Below are positions 35,217 through 44,783 of a DNA stretch of 64,000 nt, one piece after another; within the stretch, counting starts at the first letter, position 1; every line of letters starts with the position of its first letter. The position numbers and the translations under genes were made by a program. The notes beneath the pieces were generated by a model. The model was not told where the DNA came from, ran no database searches, and saw nothing but the letters and a program-made list of their open reading frames with translations. The stretch comes from Puerhibacterium puerhi (lineage in GTDB: Bacteria > Actinomycetota > Actinomycetes > Actinomycetales > Cellulomonadaceae): assembly GCF_009846865.1 (NCBI RefSeq), contig NZ_WUWN01000004.1:100223-164222 (forward strand), given 5' to 3'.

Positions 35217-36605
35217 TCACTCCTGGTCGAGCAGGGCCTGCGCCTGCGTGTTCGCCGTCTCGAGCAGCGCCGGGATGTCGGCGCCCTCGTCCGTGAGCAC
35301 CGCCTGGACCACCGGGTCCAGCAGCGCGTAGACCTCCTGGGTCTTGACCGACGGCTCGCCGACGAGCGGCAGGTCGAACATCGAGTCGGTGTAGGACGTC
35401 ATCTGGTCCAGCGGGACGTTGATGTAGTCCTTGATCCACTCCTGGTTCTGCTCGTACTGCGCCTGGTCGAACATGGGCAGCACGGGCGTGCCGACGGGCT
35501 GGTCGTTCGCCGTCAGGGTCTTCGCGTCGGCGACGGCGCGGTCCTCGTCGACGAGCTTGCCGGTGTAGAAGAAGTCGATCCACCTGATGGCGGCGTCCTT
35601 GATCTCCTCGCTCGCCCCGGCGGGGACGGCGGCCAGGGTGCCGCCGGTGAGCACGCCGGCGTCGTCGCCCTCCAGCGGCAGCGCGGCGAGGCCGTAGACC
35701 TCGGGGTCCAGGCCGTTCGTCTGCACCATCGACGTGTACACGTCGGAGCCCGAGGTGAACATCGCGACCTGCCCGGCCGCGAAGGCCTCGTTGATGGTGC
35801 CCCAGTCCAGCAGGTAGTTCGACCCCAGGGAGTCGTCCTCCCACCGCATGTCGTGCAGCCACTGCAGCGCCTCGACGGTCGCCGGGTCGTCGAGCGTCGA
35901 GGTCGCCCGGCCGTCGCCGTCGACCTCCTGGACGCGACCGCCGCGCGCGTAGCTGTTCACGGTGAGCTGCCAGCCGCCGGTGTTGTTCTGCGACATCTGC
36001 ATGTAGCCGGCGACGCCGGGGTTGGCGTCGGCGATCTTCTTGGCGGCCGCGCGGACCTCGTCCCAGGTGGTCGGCGGCTGGTCGGGGTCGAGGCCCGCCT
36101 TCTCGAAGAGGTCGCGCCGGTAGTGCAGCCCCACGCCGTAGACGTTCTTGGCCGGGATCGCGTAGACCTTGCCGTCCTCGCCGGTGCCGGCGTCGAGGAT
36201 CGCGGGGTTGAACCTGTCGGCGTACGGCAGCGTCCGCAGCTGCGCGTCCATGTCGGCGAGCTGGCCGTTCGCGATGAGCGTCTTGGCGTCGGTGAACGGG
36301 ATCTCGAAGACGTCGGGCAGCGTGCCGCCGGCGAGCTGGGCGGCGAACGTCGTCGCCTTCCACTCGTACTCCTCGGGCACGACGTCGATGTCGGGGTTCG
36401 CCTCCTCGAACTCCGCCACCTGGGCGTCGAAGGCGTCGATCGCGGCCTGCTCCGAGCCCGGCAGCAGGGACACGACGCGCAGGGTGATCCTGCCGTCGGC
36501 GTCGGCGTCGGTGGCGCCGTCGTCGCCGGACGAGGTGCAGGCGGTCAGCGTGAGGGCCAGGGCCCCTGCCACGGTCAGTGCCGTGGCACGGCGTGCGGAC
36601 TTCAT
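35217..36605 (-). CDS. extracellular sugar-binding lipoprotein
   Basis: Protein of 462 residues with a lipoprotein signal: basic MKSARR, a hydrophobic core, and lipobox LTAC with Cys23. The mature part is a family 1 solute-binding protein: VPEEYEWKATTFAAQLAGG, DVFEIPFTDAKTLI and GLHYRRDLFEKAGLD are all usual. It captures an oligosaccharide outside the cell for the two permeases. ATG at 36605 was chosen since GAGGAG is 6 bases upstream; a GTG two codons earlier is possible. Confidence 0.95.
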   Translation of the reverse strand: MKSARRATALTVAGALALTLTACTSSGDDGATDADADGRITLRVVSLLPGSEQAAIDAFDAQVAEFEEANPDIDVVPEEYEWKATTFAAQLAGGTLPDVFEIPFTDAKTLIANGQLADMDAQLRTLPYADRFNPAILDAGTGEDGKVYAIPAKNVYGVGLHYRRDLFEKAGLDPDQPPTTWDEVRAAAKKIADANPGVAGYMQMSQNNTGGWQLTVNSYARGGRVQEVDGDGRATSTLDDPATVEALQWLHDMRWEDDSLGSNYLLDWGTINEAFAAGQVAMFTSGSDVYTSMVQTNGLDPEVYGLAALPLEGDDAGVLTGGTLAAVPAGASEEIKDAAIRWIDFFYTGKLVDEDRAVADAKTLTANDQPVGTPVLPMFDQAQYEQNQEWIKDYINVPLDQMTSYTDSMFDLPLVGEPSVKTQEVYALLDPVVQAVLTDEGADIPALLETANTQAQALLDQE

Positions 36606-36633
36606 CGTCACTCCTCGAGGTGGTGGGAAGGGG

Positions 36634-38265
36634 TCAGAGCCGGAACCACGCGGCGGTGTCCGTGGGGACGCCGCCGTCCGGGGTCAGGGGTCCGCTCGCC
36701 AGGAGCGCGGTCGCACCCGCGGGGGCGGCGACGGCGCCGCCGCCGAGGTTGACGACGCACGCGAGCCGTGACCCGCGGCGGAAGGCGACGACGTCGTCGC
36801 CCAGGTCGAGCCACTGCAGGTCGCCCTCGGCGAGGGCGGCCTGCTCGCGCCGCACGCGCAGCAGCTCGCGGTACAGGGTGAGCATCGAGGCCGGGTCCTC
36901 GGACTGGGCCTCGACCGACCGCTCGCCCCAGTCGGCCGGCTGCGGGAGCCACGGCGCCGCGCCGTCGTCGGGCCCGAACCCGAGGCTCACGCCGGTGCGG
37001 GTCCACGGCAGCGGCACCCGGCAGCCGTCGCGGCCCGGGTCGACGCCGCCGGAGCGGAAGTGCATCGGGTCCTCGATGAGCTCGCGGGGCAGGTCCTCGA
37101 CCTCCGGCAGGCCGAGCTCGTCGCCCTGGTAGACGTACATGGCCCCGGGCAGGGCCCCGACCAGCAGGGCCGCGGCCCGCGCGCGGCGCGTGCCGCGCGC
37201 GAGGTCCGTCGGCGTGCCGAACCGCTTGCGGGCGAACGCGAAGGACGAGTCCGCGCGGCCGTAGCGGGTGACCGGGCGGGTCACGTCGTGGTTCGACAGC
37301 ACCCAGGTGGGTGTCGCGCCCACGGGGGCGTGCACCTCGAGGGTCGTGCGGATCGACTCGCGCAGCTCCTTGGCGTCCCACGGGCGGGCCATGAAGTCGA
37401 AGTTGAAGGCCGTGTGCATCTCGTCGGGGCGCAGGAACCGCGTGAAGCGCTCGACGTCGGGCAGCCACACCTCGCCGACGAGGATGCGCTCGTCGGGGTA
37501 GGAGGAGGCGATCGCGCGCCAGGACCGGTAGATGTCGTGCAGCTCGTCGCGGTCGACGTGCGGGTGCTCGCCCGGCCCGGGCGTGGCGGGCACCTCGGGC
37601 AGCGCCGGGTCCTTGACCAGCAGGGCCGCGGAGTCGATCCGGATGCCCGCGGCACCGCGGTCGAACCAGAAGCGCAGGATCTCCTCGTGCTCGCGGCGCA
37701 CGTCCGGGTGGTCCCAGTTGAGGTCGGGCTGCTCGGGGCTGAACAGGTGCAGGTACCACTCCCCCGGCGTCCCGTCGGGGTTCGTCGTCCGCGTCCACGT
37801 GCCGCCGGAGAAGTCGGACACCCAGCGGGTGGGTGGCGTGTCCCCGCCCGGGCCCTTGCCCGGGCGGAACCAGAACCGCGCACGCTCGGGCGAGCCGGGC
37901 CCCGCCGCGAGCGCCTCCTGGAACCACCGGTGCTGGACCGACACGTGGTTGGGGACGACGTCGACTATGGTGCGGATCCCCAGGGCGAGCGCGTCGCGGA
38001 TGAGCGCCTCGGCGTCCTCGAGCGTGCCGAACCGCGGGTCGATGGCCCGGTAGTCGGCGACGTCGTAGCCGCCGTCCGCGAGGGGCGAGGCGTACCACGG
38101 GGTGAACCACACCGCGTCGACGCCGAGCGCCGCCAGGTAGGGCAGGCGGGCACGGACGCCCGCGAGGTCGCCCGTCCCGTCGCCGTCACCGTCGGCGAAC
38201 GACCGGGGGTACACCTGATAGATCGCCGCGTGGCGCCACCAGGCGCCTGGCTCCGTTGCCGTCAC
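36634..38265 (-). CDS. GH13 alpha-glucosidase (oligo-1,6-glucosidase/trehalose-like group)
   Basis: Protein of 543 residues. GH13 regions are complete: DVVPNHVS (region I), GIRIDSAALL with the nucleophile Asp (II), GEVWLPD with the acid Glu (III) and VLSNHDVTR with the third Asp (IV). AIYQVYPRSFADGDGDGTGD at the start is typical of alpha-glucosidases. No signal peptide, so it cleaves imported alpha-oligosaccharides. It heads the importer operon. GTG at 38265 lies 6 bases after TACGGT, so the mRNA is probably leaderless. Confidence 0.95.
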   Translation of the reverse strand: MTATEPGAWWRHAAIYQVYPRSFADGDGDGTGDLAGVRARLPYLAALGVDAVWFTPWYASPLADGGYDVADYRAIDPRFGTLEDAEALIRDALALGIRTIVDVVPNHVSVQHRWFQEALAAGPGSPERARFWFRPGKGPGGDTPPTRWVSDFSGGTWTRTTNPDGTPGEWYLHLFSPEQPDLNWDHPDVRREHEEILRFWFDRGAAGIRIDSAALLVKDPALPEVPATPGPGEHPHVDRDELHDIYRSWRAIASSYPDERILVGEVWLPDVERFTRFLRPDEMHTAFNFDFMARPWDAKELRESIRTTLEVHAPVGATPTWVLSNHDVTRPVTRYGRADSSFAFARKRFGTPTDLARGTRRARAAALLVGALPGAMYVYQGDELGLPEVEDLPRELIEDPMHFRSGGVDPGRDGCRVPLPWTRTGVSLGFGPDDGAAPWLPQPADWGERSVEAQSEDPASMLTLYRELLRVRREQAALAEGDLQWLDLGDDVVAFRRGSRLACVVNLGGGAVAAPAGATALLASGPLTPDGGVPTDTAAWFRL

Positions 38266-38271
38266 ACCTCG

Positions 38272-38300
38272 ACCGTAAGAAGCCGACAGCCGCAGCGCAA
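38272..38300 (-). promoter_or_regulatory. promoter of the sugar import operon
   Basis: On the minus strand TTGCGC (38295-38300) and TACGGT (38272-38277) are separated by exactly 17 bases, a fair -35/-10 pair, and GTG follows the -10 box by 6 bases. The -35 box overlaps a GCGC...GCGC symmetric stretch (38295-38314) that contains the CGCAAGG half site, so the LacI-type regulator could block it. Confidence 0.6.
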
Positions 38301-38327
38301 GGATTAAACAGCGCCGTTATCGAATCT

Positions 38328-39344
38328 CTACCTCGGCTCGGTCGGGGCCGTCGTCGTCGAGCCACGGACCACCAGCTCCGGCTCGAAGAGCAGCTCGTCG
38401 TGGGGCACCTCCTCGCCGGCCACCGCCGCCGCCAGGATGTCCACGGCGGCCCGCCCCATCGCCTCGATCGGCTGGCGCACCGTGGTGAGGGCCGGGTCCG
38501 TGAGGTTCATGAGCGCCGAGTCGTCGAACCCGACGACCGAGACGTCGCGCGGCACGCTGAGCCCGGCCCGGCGGGCGGCGCGCACCGCGCCGAGGGCGAG
38601 CGGGTCGCTCGCGCAGACGATCGCCGTGGCCCCGGCGTCGAGCAGCCGGTTGGCGCTCGCCTGGCCGCTCTCGATCGAGTACTGGGAGTGCACCACGAGG
38701 CCCTCGTCCAGCGCGACGCCGTGGCGGGCGCACCACTCGCGCGCGGCGTCGAGCTTGCGCTCGGAGGGCACGTGGTCCCCGGGGCCGAGCAGGAAGCCGA
38801 TGCGCGCGTGCCCGAGCGCGACGAGGTGGCCCAGGGCCAGGTGCACCGCCACGAGGTCGTCGCAGGAGACGCGGGGGAACGTCAGCTCCTCGATCGCGGC
38901 GTTGACGAGCACCACCGGGAGCCCGCGCTCGGCCAGCAGCCGGTAGTGGCCGTGCTCCTTGCCGCGCTCGGCGTAGAAGCCGCCGGCGAAGATCACGCCG
39001 GAGACCTGCTGCCCCAGCAGCAGCTCGACGTACTCCGCCTCCGAGACGCCGCCGGCGCTGCGGGTGCACAGCACGGGCGTGTAGCCCTGCTGCGCGAGGG
39101 CGCCGCCCACCACCTCGGCGAACGCGGGGAAGATCGGGTTGGCCAGCTCGGGCAGCACCAGGCCGACGAGCCGGCCGCGGTCGCCGCGCAGCTTCACGGG
39201 CCGCTCGTAGCCCAGCACGTCGAGCGCGGTGAGCACGGCGGCGCGCGTGGACTCGGAGACCCCCGGCTTGCCGTTGAGCACCCGGCTCACGGTGGCCTCG
39301 CTGACCCCGACCTTCTTCGCCACCTCGGCGAGACGTCTCGACAT
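38328..39344 (-). CDS. LacI-family transcriptional regulator
   Basis: Protein of 338 residues. Residues 4-50 are the LacI helix-turn-helix: RLAEVAKKVGVSEATVSRVL then NGKPGVSESTR. The rest is a periplasmic-binding-protein-like ligand domain with VGLVLPELANPIFPAFAE and VVGFDDSALMNL. It sits 62 bases upstream of the GH13 gene on the same strand and surely controls the import operon, with release by the imported sugar. ATG at 39344 begins the conserved region. Confidence 0.95.
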   Translation of the reverse strand: MSRRLAEVAKKVGVSEATVSRVLNGKPGVSESTRAAVLTALDVLGYERPVKLRGDRGRLVGLVLPELANPIFPAFAEVVGGALAQQGYTPVLCTRSAGGVSEAEYVELLLGQQVSGVIFAGGFYAERGKEHGHYRLLAERGLPVVLVNAAIEELTFPRVSCDDLVAVHLALGHLVALGHARIGFLLGPGDHVPSERKLDAAREWCARHGVALDEGLVVHSQYSIESGQASANRLLDAGATAIVCASDPLALGAVRAARRAGLSVPRDVSVVGFDDSALMNLTDPALTTVRQPIEAMGRAAVDILAAAVAGEEVPHDELLFEPELVVRGSTTTAPTEPR

Positions 39345-39388
39345 GGGTTCCACAGTAGTGGCTCGTCGCAAGAATCGCGCAGCTCCTT

Positions 39389-39400
39389 GCAAGCACTTGC
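39389..39400. promoter_or_regulatory. LacI-type operator GCAAG-CA-CTTGC
   Basis: A 12-bp inverted repeat with two-base centre lies 45 bp upstream of the lacI-family start. GCAAG/CTTGC halves are typical for LacI-family sites in Actinobacteria. A further GCAAG half lies at 39367-39371. It is probably autoregulatory. Confidence 0.6.
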
Positions 39401-39486
39401 GCTGCCGTCCCCCGCGCGCCCGACGACCCGCAGATCACCCGTTCCGGGCGAGCGGGGCCGGCCCGTGCTGCGGTGACGTGGGAGGG

Positions 39487-39535
39487 CCGGCCCCGGCGGG
39501 TGATCCTCCCCCCTGCGACCACCCGCCGGGGCCGG
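39487..39535. repeat. 16-bp perfect inverted repeat in divergent promoter region
   Basis: CCGGCCCCGGCGGGTG at 39487-39502 pairs perfectly with 39520-39535 across a 17-base loop. It lies in the 302-base spacer between two genes that both point away from it, so it is not a simple terminator. Short CGACACTCC-type repeats follow at 39598-39631. Function unknown. Confidence 0.8.
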
Positions 39536-39646
39536 ACCTGTGCCGACGGCGGTCCTGGACGTCGGCGCGCGCGGGCGCCCGGCGGGTGGAGGATCGCCTC
39601 GACACTCCCACGACACTCCCCACGACACTCCTGCGGAAGGTGCGCG

Positions 39647-40624
39647 ATGGAACACATCAATCTCGGACGGTCCGGCCTGCGCGTCTCGCGCATCGTCCTG
39701 GGGTGCATGAGCTACGGGGACCCGCAGCGCGGCGCCCACCCGTGGAGCCTCACCGAGGAGGACAGCCGGCCGCTGATCAAGGCCGCGCTCGAGGCCGGCA
39801 TCACCACGTTCGACACCGCCGACGTCTACTCCGACGGAACCAGCGAGGAGTTCGTGGGCCGGGCCCTGAAGGACTTCGCCCGCCGGGACGAGGTGGTCAT
39901 CGCCACCAAGGTCCACGGGCGCATGGGGCCGGGCGCCAACCAGGCCGGCCTGTCGCGCGCGCACATCCTGTCGGCGATCGACGACAGCCTGCGCCGGCTC
40001 GGGACCGACCACGTCGACCTCTACCAGATCCACCGGTGGGACCCGCACACCCCCATCGAGGAGACGATGGAGGCCCTGCACGACGTCGTGCGGGCCGGCA
40101 AGGCCAGGTACATCGGGGCCTCGTCCATGTGGGCGTGGCAGTTCAGCAAGGCGCAGCACGTCGCCCGCGCGAACGGCTGGACCCCCTTCGTGTCCATGCA
40201 GGACCAGTACAACCTCCTGCAGCGCGAGGAGGAGCGCGAGATGCACCCGCTGTGCCTGGACGAGCGGGTCGGCGTGCTGCCGTGGTCGCCCCTCGCCCGC
40301 GGCCGCCTCACGCGCGACTGGGACCAGACCACCGCCCGGTCCGACACCGACGCGTTCGGCAGGACGCTCTACCGGAACGAGGAGGAGGCCAACCGGCAGA
40401 TCGTGGCGGCGGTCGCGGCCGTCGCCGTGCGGCGCGGGGTCTCCCGGGCCCAGGTCGCGCTGGCGTGGCTGCGGCAGCAGACGGCGGTCACCGCCCCGAT
40501 CGTGGGGGTCACCAAGCCGCACCACCTGACCGACGCCGTCGCCTCCCTGGACCTCGAGCTCGACCGCGAGGAGCTGGACGCGCTCGAGGCGCCCTACACC
40601 CCGCGGGCGCCCGAGGGCTTCTGA
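39647..40624 (+). CDS. aldo/keto reductase
   Basis: Protein of 325 residues, an (alpha/beta)8 AKR. The tetrad is visible: Asp and Tyr in TFDTADVYSDG, Lys in VIATKVHG, and His in DLYQIHRWDPH. GRSGLRVSRIVLGCMSYG and VGVTKPHHLTDAV complete the family pattern. It is close to the Tas/YajO-like group that reduces sugar aldehydes or diketones with NADPH. GGAAGG lies 6 bases before ATG. It ends at a strong hairpin shared with the convergent epimerase gene. Confidence 0.93.
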   Translation: MEHINLGRSGLRVSRIVLGCMSYGDPQRGAHPWSLTEEDSRPLIKAALEAGITTFDTADVYSDGTSEEFVGRALKDFARRDEVVIATKVHGRMGPGANQAGLSRAHILSAIDDSLRRLGTDHVDLYQIHRWDPHTPIEETMEALHDVVRAGKARYIGASSMWAWQFSKAQHVARANGWTPFVSMQDQYNLLQREEEREMHPLCLDERVGVLPWSPLARGRLTRDWDQTTARSDTDAFGRTLYRNEEEANRQIVAAVAAVAVRRGVSRAQVALAWLRQQTAVTAPIVGVTKPHHLTDAVASLDLELDREELDALEAPYTPRAPEGF

Positions 40625-40636
40625 CCGTCCCGTCCC

Positions 40637-40663
40637 GGCCCGGGCCCACGCGGGGCCCGGGCC
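40637..40663. terminator. bidirectional terminator between convergent genes
   Basis: GGCCCGGGCCC (40637-40647) and GGGCCCGGGCC (40653-40663) form a perfect 11-bp stem with a five-base loop. It lies between the stop codons of the aldo/keto reductase (+) and the epimerase (-), so it can end both messages. Confidence 0.75.
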
Positions 40664-40674
40664 GAGGCGGCCGG

Positions 40675-41550
40675 CTACACGTGCATCGGGCGCTGCACCC
40701 GGTCGATCCAGCTGTACTGCGGCTCGTACCCCAGCTCGCGGCGGGCCTTGGCGATGCTGAGCAGCGTGACGCGCCCCGACACGTCCCCACGCACCGGGAT
40801 GTCGGCGTAGCGGCCGGTGAGCACCGTCACGTTGTCCGCGCGCAGCACCGTGTCCGCCGCGGCGATGATGAAGACCTCCGCCCCGCGCCGGTCCGCCTGC
40901 AGCGCCAGCCGCACCGCCTGGGCGCCGTCGCGGGCGTCGATGTACCCCCACAGGTTCCACGCCCGCAGGCTCGGGTCGTCCTGCCAGGAGTCGAACCGGG
41001 CGTAGTCCTCGTCGGTCATGACGTTGGAGAACCGCAGCCCGATCAGCGAGGCCTGCGGGTCCCACCGGGCGAAGTGCCGCGCCACCTCCTCGTCCACCGC
41101 CTTGCCCAGCGAGTAGCTCGACTGCGGCCGCACCGGCTGCTCCTCGTCGACCGGGAGGTACGGCGGCAGCTCGTCGAACGGCAGGCCGAGCAGCGTCTCG
41201 CTGGACGCCCAGACCACCTTGCGCACGCCCGCCGCCCGGGCGGCGGCGAACACGTTGTACGTCGCCGCCGTGTTGTTCCGGAAGATCACCGCGTTGGGGG
41301 CCATGCCGGGCGCCGGGATCGCGCCGAGGTGGACGACGCCGTCGAAGGCGCCGCCGCGGTCGTCGGTCTGGCCCGCGACCGCCTCCAGCACCTGGCCGTA
41401 GTCGGCCAGGTCCAGCACCGTGCTGGTCACCCCGTCGCGCGCCGGCACCGGCGCGCGGTCGACCGCGTGCACCGCGTGGCCGTGCTCGACCAGGTCGTCC
41501 ACCACCGCTCGCCCGAGCTTGCCGGCCGCACCCGTCACCAAGAACCTCAT
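40675..41550 (-). CDS. NAD-dependent epimerase/dehydratase (extended SDR)
   Basis: Protein of 291 residues. The cofactor motif VTGAAGKLG lies at residue 5, an acidic residue (VDRA) after strand 2 suggests NAD, WASSETLLG is the Ser strand, and YSLGK is the catalytic pair. SNVMTDEDYARFDSWQDDP with WNLWGYIDARDGAQA resembles uronate dehydrogenases and related sugar dehydrogenases. A role in oxidising a sugar acid or aldose fits the nearby sugar genes, but this is by similarity only. Confidence 0.87.
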   Translation of the reverse strand: MRFLVTGAAGKLGRAVVDDLVEHGHAVHAVDRAPVPARDGVTSTVLDLADYGQVLEAVAGQTDDRGGAFDGVVHLGAIPAPGMAPNAVIFRNNTAATYNVFAAARAAGVRKVVWASSETLLGLPFDELPPYLPVDEEQPVRPQSSYSLGKAVDEEVARHFARWDPQASLIGLRFSNVMTDEDYARFDSWQDDPSLRAWNLWGYIDARDGAQAVRLALQADRRGAEVFIIAAADTVLRADNVTVLTGRYADIPVRGDVSGRVTLLSIAKARRELGYEPQYSWIDRVQRPMHV

Positions 41551-41654
41551 GCTCCACCTCCGTAGCCAGACAGCGTCGTCCGCACCCGCACAACCTACGG
41601 GCACGGCGGACGTCGAGGCGGGACGGCACCCGCTGCCGGGACGCGTGAGGCGCG

Positions 41655-43019
<1,365 letters not shown>

Positions 43020-43157
43020 GCGGCTCCTCGCTCCCTGCTCCCCCATGGACGGCGCGTGCGTCGCGCCTCGGCCCCGGCTTCTGGCCTTCGTTCTACCGTG
43101 GGCCACCGACACCCGCGCCGACGCTAGGCGCGCCGCCCCACCTGGGGCAAGGAGCCC

Positions 43158-43257
43158 TGTGGACACAGGTGTGGACATACCTGTGGAAGGGTGGTCCGTG
43201 GTTGTGCACGTGCCGTGGACAAGGCTGTGCACAACTGGGGAAATCTCCTGTGTACAG
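43158..43257. promoter_or_regulatory. cluster of DnaA-box-like 9-mers
   Basis: Within 100 bp there are TGTGGACAC (43158), TGTGGACAT (43170), TTGTGCACG (43202), CGTGGACAA (43214), TGTGCACAA (43226) and TGTGTACAG (43249). Compared with the actinobacterial DnaA box TTGTCCACA (either strand) these match at seven or eight of nine positions. The 297-base spacer between dnaB (-) and the MATE gene (+) is also the least GC-rich stretch nearby. Confidence 0.5.
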
Positions 43258-43316
43258 CCGTGTAAGTCGTCTCTGACCTGCGACGACGTTGCCCTCAGCC
43301 TGTGGAGGAAAAGAAG

Positions 43317-44663
43317 TTGGGTGAGTTGCGCCGCACCGACCGGGGCGGGCCCCGATCCATCGACCGGGAGATCCTCGCGCTCGCGCTGCCGGCGCTCGGC
43401 GCCCTCGTGGCCGAGCCGCTGTTCGTGCTGGTCGACTCGGCGGTCGTCGGGCACCTCGGCACCGCCGAGCTCGCCGGCCTGTCGCTGGCGTCCACGCTGC
43501 TCGTGACCCTCGTGGGCCTGTGCGTCTTCCTCGCCTACGCCACCACGGCGTCGGTCGCCCGGCTCACCGGCGCCGGCCGCACGCGCGAGGCGCTGCAGTC
43601 CGGCGTCGACGGCATGTGGCTCGCCCTGGGCCTCGGCGTCCTGCTCGCCGCCGTGCTGTTCGCCGTCGCGCCGTGGGCGGTCGGCGCCATGGGCGGCGAC
43701 GGCGAGGTCGCCGCCCACGCCGTGACCTACCTGCGCTGGTCGCTGCCGGGCCTGCCCGGCATGCTGCTCGTGCTCGCCACCACCGGTGTGCTGCGCGGCC
43801 TGCGCGACACCCGCACCCCGCTGGTCGTCGCCTCCACCGGCGCGGTGGCCAACGCCGTGCTCAGCGTGGCCCTCGTCTACGGCGCCGGCATGGGCATCGC
43901 GGGCTCCGGCTTCGGCACCGCGATCGCGCAGGTCGGCATGGCCGTGTGGCTCACGGTCGTCGTGGTGCGCGGCGCCCGCCGCCACGGCACGTCGCTGCGC
44001 CCCGCCGCCGGCGGCATCTGGTCCAACGCCCGCGCCGGCGCCCCGCTGCTCGTCCGCACGGCGACGCTGCGCCTGGCGATCCTGCTCACCGTCTACGTGG
44101 CCACCTCGCTCGGTGCCGTGACGCTCGCCGGCCACCAGGTGGTCAACAGCCTGTGGGGGCTGGCCGCGTTCGCCCTGGACGCCCTGGCGATCGCGGGCCA
44201 GGCGCTGGTCGGCCACGCGCTCGGGGCGGCGGACACCGCCCGCGTGCGCGCCCTGCTGCGCCGCTCGCTGCAGTGGGGCGTGGGGGCCGGCGCGGTGGTC
44301 GGCGTCGTCTTCGCCGCGGCCGGCTGGTGGATCGCGCCGCTGTTCACGCCTGACGCCGACGTGCGCGTCGCCGTCGCCGTCGGCCTCGTGGTCACGGGGC
44401 TGCTGATGCCGATGGCCGGGTACGTGTTCGTGCTCGACGGCGTGCTCATCGGCGCCGGCGACGGCCGCTACCTCGCGTGGGCCGGCGTGGTCACCGTCGT
44501 CGTGTACGCGCCGTTCGCCCTGGCCGTGCGGGCGTGGGCGCCCGACGGGCCGGCCGGCCTGGCGTGGCTGTGGGCGGCGTTCGCGGGCGTGTTCATGCTG
44601 GCCCGCGCGCTGACCACCGGGCTGCGCGCCCGCGGCGACCGCTGGATGGTCACCGGCGCCTGA
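43317..44663 (+). CDS. MATE-family efflux transporter (DinF-like)
   Basis: Protein of about 448 residues with twelve helices. REILALALPALGALVAEPLF and VDSAVVGHLGTAELAGLSLA are hallmarks of the DinF branch of MATE transporters. LRGLRDTRTPLVV and GAGDGRYLAWAGV complete it. It would export cationic compounds with H+ or Na+. TTG at 43317 was chosen because GGAGG (43304-43308) sits 8 bases upstream; an in-frame GTG at 43302 would leave that site inside the gene. It is divergent from dnaB. Confidence 0.9.
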   Translation: MGELRRTDRGGPRSIDREILALALPALGALVAEPLFVLVDSAVVGHLGTAELAGLSLASTLLVTLVGLCVFLAYATTASVARLTGAGRTREALQSGVDGMWLALGLGVLLAAVLFAVAPWAVGAMGGDGEVAAHAVTYLRWSLPGLPGMLLVLATTGVLRGLRDTRTPLVVASTGAVANAVLSVALVYGAGMGIAGSGFGTAIAQVGMAVWLTVVVVRGARRHGTSLRPAAGGIWSNARAGAPLLVRTATLRLAILLTVYVATSLGAVTLAGHQVVNSLWGLAAFALDALAIAGQALVGHALGAADTARVRALLRRSLQWGVGAGAVVGVVFAAAGWWIAPLFTPDADVRVAVAVGLVVTGLLMPMAGYVFVLDGVLIGAGDGRYLAWAGVVTVVVYAPFALAVRAWAPDGPAGLAWLWAAFAGVFMLARALTTGLRARGDRWMVTGA

Positions 44664-44783
44664 GCGGCCGTGCGCCCGGCTGGGCCGACGGCGGCGCCGT
44701 CGGCCCCCGCGTATCGTCGGCCTCACGCGGTCTTCCCGTCCACCGACCCGGGGCGGGCTTCCCGGACAGCGAGGGGTCAGTCC

